NCBI GenBank assembly: GCA_947488905.1
Contig: CANLBJ010000004.1
Location: forward strand, 124,001 to 188,000
Length of the DNA: 64,000 bases
Direction: 5' to 3'
Source of the DNA: Ulvibacter algarum
Lineage (GTDB): Bacteria > Bacteroidota > Bacteroidia > Flavobacteriales > Flavobacteriaceae
Shown: one piece after another, positions 25,985 to 34,229 of the stretch
Numbering within the stretch: the stretch's first letter is position 1
Layout of the letters: the number at the start of each line of letters is the position of its first letter
Notes under the pieces: generated by a model
Databases searched by the model: none
The model's input: only the letters and a program-made list of their open reading frames with translations
Told to the model about the DNA's origin: nothing
Translations under genes and position numbers: made by a program

Positions 25985-27349
25985 ATGTCAGATAATTTAA
26001 TTACCAAGTATAACATACCAGGGCCCAGATATACTAGTTACCCTACCGTCCCATTCTGGAAAGACGATACTTTTTCTACAAAGGCTTGGCAAGAATCTGT
26101 TATCAACACCTATGAGTCTGGCAAAGAAAATAGCACAATAAGTCTTTATATTCACCTTCCCTTTTGCGAACAACTATGTACCTTTTGTGGTTGTAATAAA
26201 AGAATCACAAAAAATCATACCGTAGAGACTCCTTATCTAGAGACCGTTTTAAAAGAATGGACCTTATATACAGATTTACTCAAAAAACGCCCCATAATAC
26301 GTGAGCTACACTTAGGTGGAGGGACACCCACTTTTTTCTCTCCAGAAAATCTCGCTGCTCTTATAAATGGTATTTTTAAACTAGCCACAAAAGCAGACAA
26401 GGCTTCTATAAGTTTTGAAGGTCACCCTAATAACACATCATTTGAGCATTTAAAAGTTTTAAAAGACCTAGGCTTTAATAGAGTAAGTTATGGAGTGCAA
26501 GATTATAATGAGACGGTACAAAAAGCTATTAATAGAATACAACCGTTTGAAAATGTAAAACGTGTTACTGAGCAAGCTAGAGATTTAGGCTACAACTCTG
26601 TGGGTCACGATATTATTTTTGGGCTCCCTTTTCAAACCAAGGAGCACATAATTAACACAATAGAAAAAACAAAAGAATTAAAACCTGACCGTATTGCTTT
26701 TTACAGTTATGCACATGTGCCTTGGATAAAAGGAAACGGACAACGTGGTTATAAAGATACAGACTTACCTAGCCCAGATGATAAACGTGAAATGTATGAG
26801 ATAGGCAAAGAAGCTTTACAAAAAGCTGGTTATATAGAAATAGGCATGGATCATTTTGCACTAAGCACAGACAGTCTTTATAAATCAATGAAAGACAACA
26901 CCATGCACCGCAATTTTATGGGATATTCAGATTTAAAAACTGAAATCATGATAGGATTGGGAGTCTCTTCTATTAGCGATAGCTGGTTTGGGTTTGCTCA
27001 AAATGAGAAAAAAGTAGAAGACTATCAAGAGCGTATTAATAATAATGAGCTTGCCGTTTATAGAGGGCATATATTAAACAAAGAAGATTTAGTTATTAGA
27101 AAACACATACTTAATTTAATGTGCACATTACAAACTTCTTGGACTGAAAATGAGACCTACTTTAAAGAGATGCCAGAGGTCTTAGCGCAGTTAAAAGAAA
27201 TGGAAGCAGACCAGCTTATTAAAATAGAAAAAGACACGCTCACTATTCTAGAAAAAGGACGTCCCTTTGTGAGAAATGTATGTATGGCTTTTGATCTACA
27301 TTTACAAAGAGCAAAACCAGAAACACAATTATTTTCCATGACTATTTAA
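25985..27349 (+). CDS. hemN: Oxygen-independent coproporphyrinogen III oxidase
   Basis: The product has 454 residues, the length of HemN. The radical-SAM cluster motif CEQLCTFCGC lies at residues 61-70 (CxxxCxxC), followed by the SAM-binding LHLGGGTPTFFS and the HemN N-terminal signature YNIPGPRYTSYPTVPFW. The C-terminal HemN_C domain (about 360-440) is present. The enzyme decarboxylates coproporphyrinogen III to protoporphyrinogen IX without oxygen, supplying haem for cytochromes bd and c. It is divergent from the rhodanese group. Confidence 0.95.
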   Translation: MSDNLITKYNIPGPRYTSYPTVPFWKDDTFSTKAWQESVINTYESGKENSTISLYIHLPFCEQLCTFCGCNKRITKNHTVETPYLETVLKEWTLYTDLLKKRPIIRELHLGGGTPTFFSPENLAALINGIFKLATKADKASISFEGHPNNTSFEHLKVLKDLGFNRVSYGVQDYNETVQKAINRIQPFENVKRVTEQARDLGYNSVGHDIIFGLPFQTKEHIINTIEKTKELKPDRIAFYSYAHVPWIKGNGQRGYKDTDLPSPDDKREMYEIGKEALQKAGYIEIGMDHFALSTDSLYKSMKDNTMHRNFMGYSDLKTEIMIGLGVSSISDSWFGFAQNEKKVEDYQERINNNELAVYRGHILNKEDLVIRKHILNLMCTLQTSWTENETYFKEMPEVLAQLKEMEADQLIKIEKDTLTILEKGRPFVRNVCMAFDLHLQRAKPETQLFSMTI

Positions 27350-27430
27350 GTTTTAAGTTAAGAAAATCACACCTCATTTATTAAAGCAGCAAATTAATTC
27401 TCTTATATTTAGGACTGAAATTTTAAGAAA

Positions 27431-28021
27431 ATGAACTATTCGCAAACATTTGATTTATTAGGCAATGTTGATATTTATGTCATAGACCAAATTTTAAAAA
27501 ACAGATATACAACAGGTGACTCTATACTAGATGCTGGTTGTGGTAGTGGGCGAAATTTAAAGTGGTTTTACCAAGATGATTATGTAATTGCAGGTATTGA
27601 CACTAACATAGAGCGTCTTACATATGCAAAAGAAAACTACCCAAAATTTGCAGCAAGCTTTATAGAAGGCACTATTGATGCATTACCCTACAGTGATCAT
27701 AATTTTGACCATATACTGTGTTGTGCTGTTTTGCATTTTGCAAAATCTGAAGCACATTTAAAAAAAATGTTTTCAGAATTATATCGTGTACTTAAACCTA
27801 ATGGCACTCTTTTAATAAGAGCAGCATCAAACATTGGTCTAGATGGTAAAAGCCCTTATGTGCAAGATAGTTTTACAAAAGAGACAGGAGCTATTTATCT
27901 TACCCGTAAAATGATTACAGAACTAATAGAAAACCATCAAGTAACACTCATTGAACCTATAAAAACTACAAATGTTCAAGATATACGTGCTATGACAACT
28001 TTAGTATTTCAGAAACAATAA
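27431..28021 (+). CDS. Class I SAM-dependent methyltransferase
   Basis: The product has 196 residues with motif I LDAGCGSGRN (residues 33-42), an acidic residue after strand 2 (IAGIDTN), and a motif III-like region FDHILCCAVLHFAK and VLKPNGTLLIRAA. This is the Methyltransf_11 layout. The target molecule cannot be told. It follows hemN by 82 bases on the same strand. In some flavobacteria similar methyltransferases are linked to tellurite or thiol resistance, but this is not shown here. Confidence 0.88.
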   Translation: MNYSQTFDLLGNVDIYVIDQILKNRYTTGDSILDAGCGSGRNLKWFYQDDYVIAGIDTNIERLTYAKENYPKFAASFIEGTIDALPYSDHNFDHILCCAVLHFAKSEAHLKKMFSELYRVLKPNGTLLIRAASNIGLDGKSPYVQDSFTKETGAIYLTRKMITELIENHQVTLIEPIKTTNVQDIRAMTTLVFQKQ

Positions 28022-28025
28022 AACA

Positions 28026-28052
28026 TAAAAAAAGCGGCAATTTCTTACCGCT
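28026..28052 (-). terminator. Terminator between convergent methyltransferase and MBL-rhodanese genes
   Basis: Stem arms at 28033-28040 and 28045-28052 (AGCGG/CCGCT core, one mismatch in eight) with a run of seven A on the plus side, which is the U tract for the minus-strand transcript of the MBL-rhodanese gene. Confidence 0.75.
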
Positions 28053-28071
28053 GTGCACTTCTTTGCTTTGA

Positions 28072-29490
28072 TTAAACTAAAGTTGATGGACACACATATG
28101 CTGTAGTCTCAAGACCTGTAGCTTTAATTGCTGTCAAGCCTCCTTCTATATTAATAATGTTGTGAATACCACGAGACTTTAAAATAGAAGCAGCAATCAT
28201 GCTTCTATACCCTCCTGCACAATGCAAGTAAATAGTTTCGTCTTTAATAAAATCTTTTAACTGATTATTTAAATTTGATAAGGGCGCTAGATTTGCGTTT
28301 ACTAGATGCTCTGCTTCAAACTCACTTGTTTTGCGCACGTCAAACACGGAGATGTTATGATCATTATTCTCTTTTATTTGCTTAAACTCTTTTGCAGTTA
28401 TAGAGGTAACGGTATCATATTGTTTAATCGCTTTTTTCCAAGCTTCAAAACCACCTTTTAAATACCCAATGGTATTATCAAACCCAACTCTAGATAGGCG
28501 TGTAATAGTTTCTGTTATTCTGTTTTGATCTGCAATTAATAAAATAGGTTGTTTAACATCTTTTATTAAATCTCCCACCCAAGGAGCAAAACTACCATCA
28601 ATACCTATAAAAATAGATCCAGGAATATGGCCTTTAGCAAAATCTTGTTCAAACCTCACATCTAGCATTACAGCGCCTGTTTCATTTGCTACTGCCTCAA
28701 AATCTGCTGGAGATAGTGCGTTATCGCCCTGAGCAATCACTTCTTGTATATCTTTATACCCTTCCTTATTCATCTTCACATTCATAGGAAAGTAAGCTGG
28801 TGGTGGCAATAAACCATCTGTGACTTCTTTTATAAAATCATCTTTAGTCATATCTGCCCGTAAGGCATAGTTTACTTGCTTTTGGTGCCCTAACGTATCA
28901 ACCGTTTGCTTCATCATATTTTTACCACAAGCAGAACCAGCACCGTGAGCAGGATAAACAATTACATCATCTGCTAAGGGCATAATCTTAGTTCGTAAAC
29001 TTTCAAATAAAATACCAGCTAACTCTTCTTTAGTCATATCTGCAGCTTTTTGTGCAAGATCTGGGCGACCTACATCGCCTAAAAATAAAGTATCACCAGT
29101 AAACAAAGCATAATCGTTTAAGTCCTTGTCTTTTAAGAGAAAGGTCGTACTCTCCATAGTATGTCCTGGGGTATGTAACACAACAAAAGTTAACTGACCT
29201 AGTTTAAATTCTTGACCATCTATAGCTGTAATTGCATTAAAAGAAGGTTTTGCGCTAGGACCATAAACAATAGGCGCCCCTGTTTTTTCTGAAAGCGTAA
29301 GGTGACCAGAAACGAAGTCTGCATGAAAGTGTGTTTCAAAAATGTATTTAATTTTTGCATCATCTGCCGCTGCTCTATCTAAGTATGGTGTTACTTCACG
29401 CAGAGGGTCTATAATTGCTACTTCTCCATCACTCTCTATGTAATAAGCCCCTTGAGCAAGACACCCCGTATATATCTGTTCTATTTTCAT
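28072..29490 (-). CDS. MBL-fold persulfide dioxygenase-like protein with two rhodanese domains
   Basis: The product has 472 residues. Residues 1-235 form the MBL domain with the metal motif THFHADFVSGH, TLFLGDVGRPDLAQ and PAHGAGSACG. Two rhodanese domains follow. The first has no catalytic cysteine (LLIADQNR in its place), while the second keeps it in YLHCAGGYRSMIA. It is a paralogue of the 10.8-12.2 kb gene. It would oxidise persulfide to sulfite or relay sulfane sulfur, upstream of the TauE/SafE exporter that could expel the product. Its own operator lies upstream, overlapping the end of the TauE gene. Confidence 0.9.
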   Translation of the reverse strand: MKIEQIYTGCLAQGAYYIESDGEVAIIDPLREVTPYLDRAAADDAKIKYIFETHFHADFVSGHLTLSEKTGAPIVYGPSAKPSFNAITAIDGQEFKLGQLTFVVLHTPGHTMESTTFLLKDKDLNDYALFTGDTLFLGDVGRPDLAQKAADMTKEELAGILFESLRTKIMPLADDVIVYPAHGAGSACGKNMMKQTVDTLGHQKQVNYALRADMTKDDFIKEVTDGLLPPPAYFPMNVKMNKEGYKDIQEVIAQGDNALSPADFEAVANETGAVMLDVRFEQDFAKGHIPGSIFIGIDGSFAPWVGDLIKDVKQPILLIADQNRITETITRLSRVGFDNTIGYLKGGFEAWKKAIKQYDTVTSITAKEFKQIKENNDHNISVFDVRKTSEFEAEHLVNANLAPLSNLNNQLKDFIKDETIYLHCAGGYRSMIAASILKSRGIHNIINIEGGLTAIKATGLETTAYVCPSTLV

Positions 29491-29588
29491 TATTGTAGTT
29501 TTATAGATTAACCTTTATACTTTTTAAAAATTCATGCCTAGATATTAATTGATTTGACATTTTTTAGATCATTAGCATTTCAGTAGTA

Positions 29589-29633
29589 CAAAATTATATT
29601 CTATAGATCTTAATTTTGGTAACTAGGGTTACA
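29589..29633 (-). promoter_or_regulatory. Operator plus -7 box for the MBL-rhodanese gene
   Basis: GGTAAC-TAGG-GTTACA at 29618-29633 overlaps the TauE stop codon. The reverse strand of 29589-29596 reads TAATTTTG, a perfect TAnnTTTG box, with a 33-bp centre distance. The implied leader is about 90 bases. Confidence 0.72.
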
Positions 29634-30429
29634 TAGCTAGCTCTTTATAAATAATATATACTCCCATCACCAACACAAACCAGCCAAACACTTTTTTGAG
29701 TTTTTTACCATCAATAAATTTATTGAGCCACATGCCTATAAAGATTCCTAAAATTGAGATTGCTGTAAAGGACAATAAAAATTTCCAATCAATATCTAGG
29801 TTTTGAACATCTCCTAAAAAACCTATTAATGATTTGATTGCAATAATAAACAGTGAAGTTGCTACCGCTTTTTTCATAGGTAATTTTGCTAATAAAACCA
29901 ATGCAGGTATTATTAAAAAGCCACCTCCAGCCCCCACAATACCAGTTATAACCCCCACTACTACGCCTTCAATAATGATAAGTGGGTAATTGTATGTTAC
30001 TATAGTATTCTCATCTGTTTCTTTACGCTTACTCCAGATCATAGAGATAGAGGCTAGCAACATAATGATAGCAAAGAAGAGCATTATTGCTAAGTTTTTA
30101 GTGACCATAAAATCACCAACATAAAAGAGTTCTTCTGGTATGGCAGGAATTAAATAGGCTCTAGTAAGATAAACAGCAATAAATGCGGGAATAGCAAAAA
30201 TGATAGCTGTCTTAAAGTCTACCATTCCTTTCATTATATTTTTTATTGCTCCTACCAGCGATGTGGCACCTACAACAAATAATGAATAAGCGGTTGCTAA
30301 TACTGGGTTAAGTGTTAGCGCATATACTAATATAGGTACGGTAAGAATAGAACCACCTCCACCTATGAGGCCCAAAACAAGACCTATAAGCAAAGCCCCT
30401 ACATACCCTAAAACCTCTATAAGTACCAT
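29629..30429 (-). CDS. Sulfite exporter TauE/SafE-family permease
   Basis: The product has 266 residues with eight transmembrane segments and the duplicated TauE/SafE glycine motifs GLIGGGGSILTVPILV (about residues 20-35) and GIVGAGGGFLIIPALVLL (about 160-177). Family members move sulfite, sulfoacetate or other small organosulfur anions. Here it follows the regulator gene and precedes an MBL-rhodanese gene, so export of sulfite or thiosulfate made from persulfide is plausible. It has its own perfect operator. Confidence 0.9.
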   Translation of the reverse strand: MVLIEVLGYVGALLIGLVLGLIGGGGSILTVPILVYALTLNPVLATAYSLFVVGATSLVGAIKNIMKGMVDFKTAIIFAIPAFIAVYLTRAYLIPAIPEELFYVGDFMVTKNLAIMLFFAIIMLLASISMIWSKRKETDENTIVTYNYPLIIIEGVVVGVITGIVGAGGGFLIIPALVLLAKLPMKKAVATSLFIIAIKSLIGFLGDVQNLDIDWKFLLSFTAISILGIFIGMWLNKFIDGKKLKKVFGWFVLVMGVYIIYKELAM

Positions 30430-30448
30430 ATTACTATCTATTTATAGA

Positions 30449-30493
30449 CAAATATATAGGGCTCAAGTTTTAATTATTGTAACAGATGTTACA
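30449..30493 (-). promoter_or_regulatory. Operator plus -7 box for the TauE/SafE gene
   Basis: The perfect palindrome TGTAAC-AGAT-GTTACA at 30478-30493 overlaps the stop codon of the regulator gene. The reverse strand of 30449-30456 reads TATATTTG, a perfect TAnnTTTG box. The centre distance is 33 bp. This is the best single example of the site. Confidence 0.78.
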
Positions 30494-31115
30494 GAATTTC
30501 AATAAAGCTGCGGTGTAGTTTTATTTTATTCTTGTTTTCCATCTTTTTTAAAAGTCTAGATATAACTACTCGGCTTGTGTGCAGATCTGCCGCAATATCT
30601 TTGTGTGTGGTGTAAATATGTTTGCTATTTAATATTTTAATCTTGTCGTTTAGATAATTTTCTAATCGCTCATCCATGTTATTAAAAGCAATATTATCCA
30701 TACTCTCTAAGAGCTCCATCATACGTGTGTGATAACTAGAAAAAACAAAGTTTCGCCAAGTTTTATATTTGCTCGACCATTCTTCCATTTTACCTATAGG
30801 AATCATCAATAACTTAGAGTTGGTTTCTGAAACGGCATGGATTTCACTCTTAGTGTCACCTAGACAGCAGGTCATTGTCATAGCACAGGTATCACCTCTC
30901 TCTAGATGATATAATAATAACTCATTACCATCTGCATCTGGTCTCAATATTTTAATACTACCAGAAAGCAATAACGGCATAGACTTAATATACTGCCCAG
31001 GCCTCATTAAATCTTGACCTTCTGGCACATCTATTAAAGTTGCTACTTGATTAATCTCTTCAAGTAGAGCAAGCTCAAATTGTGCTCCATAATACTTTTT
31101 AAGTTCTTGAATCAT
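30489..31115 (-). CDS. Crp/Fnr-family transcription regulator with a Cys cluster
   Basis: The product has 208 residues. Residues 1-130 are a cyclic-nucleotide-binding-type beta roll, then a dimerisation helix. The C-terminal winged helix has the recognition part TSRVVISRLLKKME (about residues 180-193). The roll contains GDTCAMTMTCCLG with Cys77, Cys83 and Cys84, where Crp has its cAMP-pocket residues. This differs from the N-terminal four-Cys cluster of Fnr. The cluster could sense persulfide, copper or redox state. The gene overlaps the upstream DUF983 gene by 17 bases. Operators with TGTAAC-N4-GTTACA lie before its own operon and nine other transcripts in the window, so it is the prime candidate activator. 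Confidence 0.88.
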   Translation of the reverse strand: MIQELKKYYGAQFELALLEEINQVATLIDVPEGQDLMRPGQYIKSMPLLLSGSIKILRPDADGNELLLYHLERGDTCAMTMTCCLGDTKSEIHAVSETNSKLLMIPIGKMEEWSSKYKTWRNFVFSSYHTRMMELLESMDNIAFNNMDERLENYLNDKIKILNSKHIYTTHKDIAADLHTSRVVISRLLKKMENKNKIKLHRSFIEIL

Positions 31116-31497
31116 TACTAACCTTTTTTGCTATTTCTTTATTGTATTTAAAAAACATGTGTGCCCATATAGCTTTTGACACTGCACCTATATATGGCAT
31201 GGTGATTAATAAGGCTAAAATAATGGTTAACATAATCCCTCCTGGCCCAAAATCATAACCAAAAATTATTGTTAATGCATATGCTGCAACAGCAACTGCT
31301 ATACCCACTCCATAAGAGACATACATTGCTCCTGTATAAAATGCTGGCTCCATAGAGTACTTTAAGTGACACTTAGGGCATGACTCCTTTACCTTATTAG
31401 CATTAGAGAGTTTATATGGGTTTGCTTCAAGAAACTTACCTTGGCGGCATTGTGGGCACTTTAAGAATAAAATACTGTATAAAATTGGTCTTTTCAA
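31099..31497 (-). CDS. DUF983 zinc-ribbon membrane protein, first gene of the regulator operon
   Basis: I place the start at the TTG at 31495-31497. The product then has 132 residues beginning LKRPILYSILFLKCPQC (with Met at position 1), which matches the usual DUF983 start. A frame open to an ATG at 31518 exists, but the -7 box of the operon overlaps that ATG, so it should not be transcribed. The protein has a zinc ribbon (CPQC, CPKC, about residues 14-48) and two transmembrane helices (about 60-82, 90-112). Function unknown. It is translated with the Crp/Fnr gene, whose start it overlaps. Confidence 0.82.
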   Translation of the reverse strand: MKRPILYSILFLKCPQCRQGKFLEANPYKLSNANKVKESCPKCHLKYSMEPAFYTGAMYVSYGVGIAVAVAAYALTIIFGYDFGPGGIMLTIILALLITMPYIGAVSKAIWAHMFFKYNKEIAKKVSNDSRT

Positions 31498-31515
31498 AAT
31501 ACTATAAATTTTAAA

Positions 31516-31560
31516 CAAATTTAATCAAATTGTCAATCACTATGTGCAACTGTTGTTACA
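31516..31560 (-). promoter_or_regulatory. Operator plus -7 box for the DUF983-regulator operon
   Basis: TGCAAC-TGTT-GTTACA is at 31545-31560 (one mismatch to perfect symmetry). The reverse strand of 31516-31523 reads TAAATTTG, a perfect TAnnTTTG box, with a 33-bp centre distance. This implies positive autoregulation if the regulator binds here. Confidence 0.72.
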
Positions 31561-31707
31561 TAAATATAGAATAATTTAAACCTATTTATAACGTTTATAG
31601 CGTGCTATTTCTTAATAATGTGTAAGATTAGATTTGCTAAAAAATAACCCATCACGGTTATATTTTATTATTTAATTTAAATGATAGTATTTTTTTATCA
31701 TTACATT

Positions 31708-31715
31708 TATATTTG
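31708..31715 (+). promoter_or_regulatory. -7 promoter box for tssO
   Basis: TATATTTG matches TAnnTTTG, 46 bases before the tssO ATG. No clear -33 TTG was seen at the usual distance; instead a small hairpin (ATGATA...TATCAT, 31681-31700) lies there. Confidence 0.45.
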
Positions 31716-31760
31716 CGTTTAGCTTAAGGCAATATATCTCACCGTAAATAATATCTTATT

Positions 31761-32270
31761 ATGAAACCAAAAAACTCTAAAGAAAGAAGAAATAGTTTTT
31801 TTAAATTTTTATTACTGTTTGTAGTAACAGTAGGTTTTATTATTGTGACAATATTTTTTACATTTCAGATTCCTAAAAAAGAAAATAGTTTACTAAAAGA
31901 AGAGATTCTTTCTGTAAATAAAGAGCGTACTTTTCAAGAAGGTTTTCAATTAGAAATGTCACGTGTAAAGCATATGATTGACACGCTAGATACACCAGGT
32001 TTAAATTTACCTTTTCAAAATGCTCAAATAAGTGAAAAGCTAGTAGACTTACAAGAGTTGATCCCTATTAAAGATACTGACGTAAATTATGAATTATACA
32101 AAGGTATGGTAGATGCTCTCGCAGATTTACAAAAATCTGAAATGAAACTAAAAGGCCTGGCAGATGCAGAAAATAAAATTGAAGATTACAAAACAGCATT
32201 AGATAAATGTATTAAAGATTATGAAGAGGTGAAACGTGATCTTGATAATGCTAGAAGAAGAGCAAACTAA
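31761..32270 (+). CDS. tssO: T6SS-iii trans-envelope protein TssO
   Basis: The product has 169 residues: a basic cytoplasmic start (KPKNSKERRNSFFK), one transmembrane helix (about residues 14-36) and a long, charged coiled-coil periplasmic region to the end (ENKIEDYKTALDKCIKDYEEVKRDLDNARRRAN). This layout and length match TssO, one of the membrane-complex proteins (TssN, O, P, Q, R) that replace TssJLM in subtype iii systems. It is separated from the other structural genes by the immunity array, and it reads towards that array. Confidence 0.75.
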   Translation: MKPKNSKERRNSFFKFLLLFVVTVGFIIVTIFFTFQIPKKENSLLKEEILSVNKERTFQEGFQLEMSRVKHMIDTLDTPGLNLPFQNAQISEKLVDLQELIPIKDTDVNYELYKGMVDALADLQKSEMKLKGLADAENKIEDYKTALDKCIKDYEEVKRDLDNARRRAN

Positions 32271-32598
32271 GTACTAAGCATTTACAACATTATATCAAGT
32301 TTACTTTAAGTGTAGTCTGCAATACAGCTTTTATACATTGCCCTTAATTTTACACATTAGTTATAGGCACTTATAGATGCTTCAATACATAATTACTTCG
32401 GAAATTTTCTCCCCTTAAAATTTTGTGCTTTTTAAAACAAGTGGCAATTAATTTTCACTTTGATTAAAAGTTTCTTCCTGTATAAATTTTGAAAGATGGC
32501 CTGCACCATCTTTAAATAGCAATTGCATTATCTTGAGTACTTAAAGTTATTACTACTTTTATTTGACGCTATCATATTTCCGAAGGGAAATAGACGAG
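32271..32598. other. Intergenic region between tssO and the immunity array
   Basis: No gene was seen in these 328 bases. The only structure is a hairpin with 8-base arms aaagatgg/ccatcttt (32492-32499 and 32506-32513) that could end the convergent tssO and array transcripts, and a small palindrome ATTTCC-GAAG-GGAAAT near 32576. Confidence 0.5.
32492..32513. terminator. Possible bidirectional terminator after tssO
   Basis: Perfect 8-base arms enclose a 6-base loop (CCTGCA). The T tract is weak on both sides (TTTAAAT on plus), so efficiency is uncertain. Confidence 0.45.
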
Positions 32599-33339
32599 TT
32601 ACCATCCACCTATTTTTTTACGCTCTGCTTGTTGTTCTGGTGTTGACTCTGGAGTTGGAATATCACTTTGAAACAAAGGTTTTGGAAAACTTGCGGCTTT
32701 ACGGCGTTCAAAATCATCATCACGATATTCATCAAAAGCTGTCCCTGGTGGTAAAGGGCGGTTTTTATCCATATACCAAACCATAAAACTCCAATATTCA
32801 CGCTCTGATGACGTCTGCAGTAACCAATATCCGTTTAACATAGATCCTTGCACACGATTTTCTATGCTTAGTTTTGAACCTATTGATGGGCCTCGTGAAG
32901 AATAACTAATTAATACTTTTACTTTATTAAAGTCTAAAGATATTGGCTCCTTCTTGAAAAAAAATTGAGGATAGCTTAACTTACAATTTTCTCTATCCAT
33001 TATTACATATTTTCTACCTGTTATTAAGTATACAAGCAAATGGAATAAGGCTAGCAAAAAGAAAGGAATAGATACTAAATAGTCTTCCAATGGAGGTTTA
33101 TCTGTAAATATTAATGACATTATTAATAGCATAACTACACTACCTAAACCAAAGAAAACACCATAAGTTTCTATCGCAGAAATAGCTTGTGTATCATCTA
33201 TTTGAATGAATCTTTCATTTGCTTCATTTATACCATTTTTATTTTTTTTCACTAAATCTTCTTTTTCGATTTTCCATACAGAAGGATCTGTAGATATAAT
33301 AAAAGATTCAAAAGTTTTTTTCCAATTGCTGCGTGCCAT
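32599..33339 (-). CDS. WYMDKNRPLPPG-family membrane protein, probable orphan T6SS immunity (copy 1)
   Basis: The product has 246 residues: a soluble N terminus (1-55), two transmembrane helices (about 58-80 and 87-109), then a cytoplasmic domain with a basic strand motif YVIMDRENCKLSYPQ. The conserved C-terminal block reads WYMDKNRPLPPG then AFDEYRDDDFERRKAA and ends in KKIGGW. Six relatives occur between 32.6 and 40.1 kb. The one next to the pore-forming toxin overlaps its stop codon, so the family is inferred to be immunity proteins. This copy is the most distal and has no adjacent toxin. The architecture recalls DUF6708-type T6SS-linked proteins, but I could not check this. Confidence 0.75.
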   Translation of the reverse strand: MARSNWKKTFESFIISTDPSVWKIEKEDLVKKNKNGINEANERFIQIDDTQAISAIETYGVFFGLGSVVMLLIMSLIFTDKPPLEDYLVSIPFFLLALFHLLVYLITGRKYVIMDRENCKLSYPQFFFKKEPISLDFNKVKVLISYSSRGPSIGSKLSIENRVQGSMLNGYWLLQTSSEREYWSFMVWYMDKNRPLPPGTAFDEYRDDDFERRKAASFPKPLFQSDIPTPESTPEQQAERKKIGGW

Positions 33340-33409
33340 ATATTATTAATAGAGTGTAGAGTGTGACAAATAACGCTTTAAATACTATTTTTAAAAGTAA
33401 ACAAATAAA

Positions 33410-34177
33410 CTACCACCCTCCTATTTTAAGACGCTCTGCTTGTTGTACTTCTGTCGCTTCTGGTGTTTCAAACTCACTTTCAAACAAAGGTTTTGGGAAG
33501 CCTGCTTCTTTGCGGCGGTCATAATCCTGTTGACGACAAGAATTAAAACCTTCACCAGGAGGTAATGGTCGGTTTTTATCCATGTACCAAAGAAAGAATG
33601 ATAAATCTTCATAACAACTATACCCTAATGTGCATAAAAACAAAGAATACGTTTTATCGGGTCTAACTATTTGCAGTAAAAAAGCACCCCCACCTTGACG
33701 GCTAGGAGATGACATTGAGAATAACATCTCTTTAATAGGCATTGTAATATTTTTATGCCACATAAAGCCTGGAAAGGTTACTCTACCATCTTCTCGATTA
33801 AAGATGCATTCTTTTTTAGGCATTGTGAAATAATAGATAAGAAAAAACAAAAAACCTAGAAAAAGAAACCCTATTGCGAGAAAATCAAATAGCGTATTTA
33901 CTTCACTTGAAGATATAGAAATTATCAAAAAACCTAAAAACAATATAAGAAAAGTACCCCCCAGCCATAATGGAGCAATATTAGACACAACAGGATAAGT
34001 TATAAATACATCATTTACAAATGCAAAATCATCCTCATTGCCAACTTGAAGTTTTTTTAGAATATATTTATTATGCGTAATTCGCATTTGTAACATCCTG
34101 CTAAAACCACCCTTTTTAGTTTTTTTATCCCCGTGTTTGTAGTGGGTATGGGTTATTTCTCGTTTAAAATTTTTCAC
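33410..34177 (-). CDS. WYMDKNRPLPPG-family membrane protein, probable orphan immunity (copy 2)
   Basis: The product has 255 residues with a basic N terminus (KREITHTHYKHGDKK), two transmembrane helices (about 74-96 and 98-120), a FNREDGRVTFPGFMW strand motif and the block WYMDKNRPLPPG. It is nearly identical to the gene at 38.1-38.9 kb over the first 200 residues. The last 45 residues (EGFNSCRQQDYDRRKEAG and onward) differ strongly, so the two copies are mosaic. It follows a 65-residue two-helix protein, as its twin follows a 61-residue one; the pair was duplicated as a unit. The toxin it once opposed is not present. Confidence 0.78.
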   Translation of the reverse strand: MKNFKREITHTHYKHGDKKTKKGGFSRMLQMRITHNKYILKKLQVGNEDDFAFVNDVFITYPVVSNIAPLWLGGTFLILFLGFLIISISSSEVNTLFDFLAIGFLFLGFLFFLIYYFTMPKKECIFNREDGRVTFPGFMWHKNITMPIKEMLFSMSSPSRQGGGAFLLQIVRPDKTYSLFLCTLGYSCYEDLSFFLWYMDKNRPLPPGEGFNSCRQQDYDRRKEAGFPKPLFESEFETPEATEVQQAERLKIGGW

Positions 34178-34229
34178 CGTATATCTTCATTTATAAAAAA
34201 AGAGAGTTAAAATCTCTGCTAAACTAAAT

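Noticed and set aside
32391-32411. cttcggaaat patches repeated at several places (near 4780, 32397, 32580) as a mobile repeat
   Set aside because: Copies are only 8-10 bases long and not flanked by common sequence, so they can arise by chance in AT-rich DNA.
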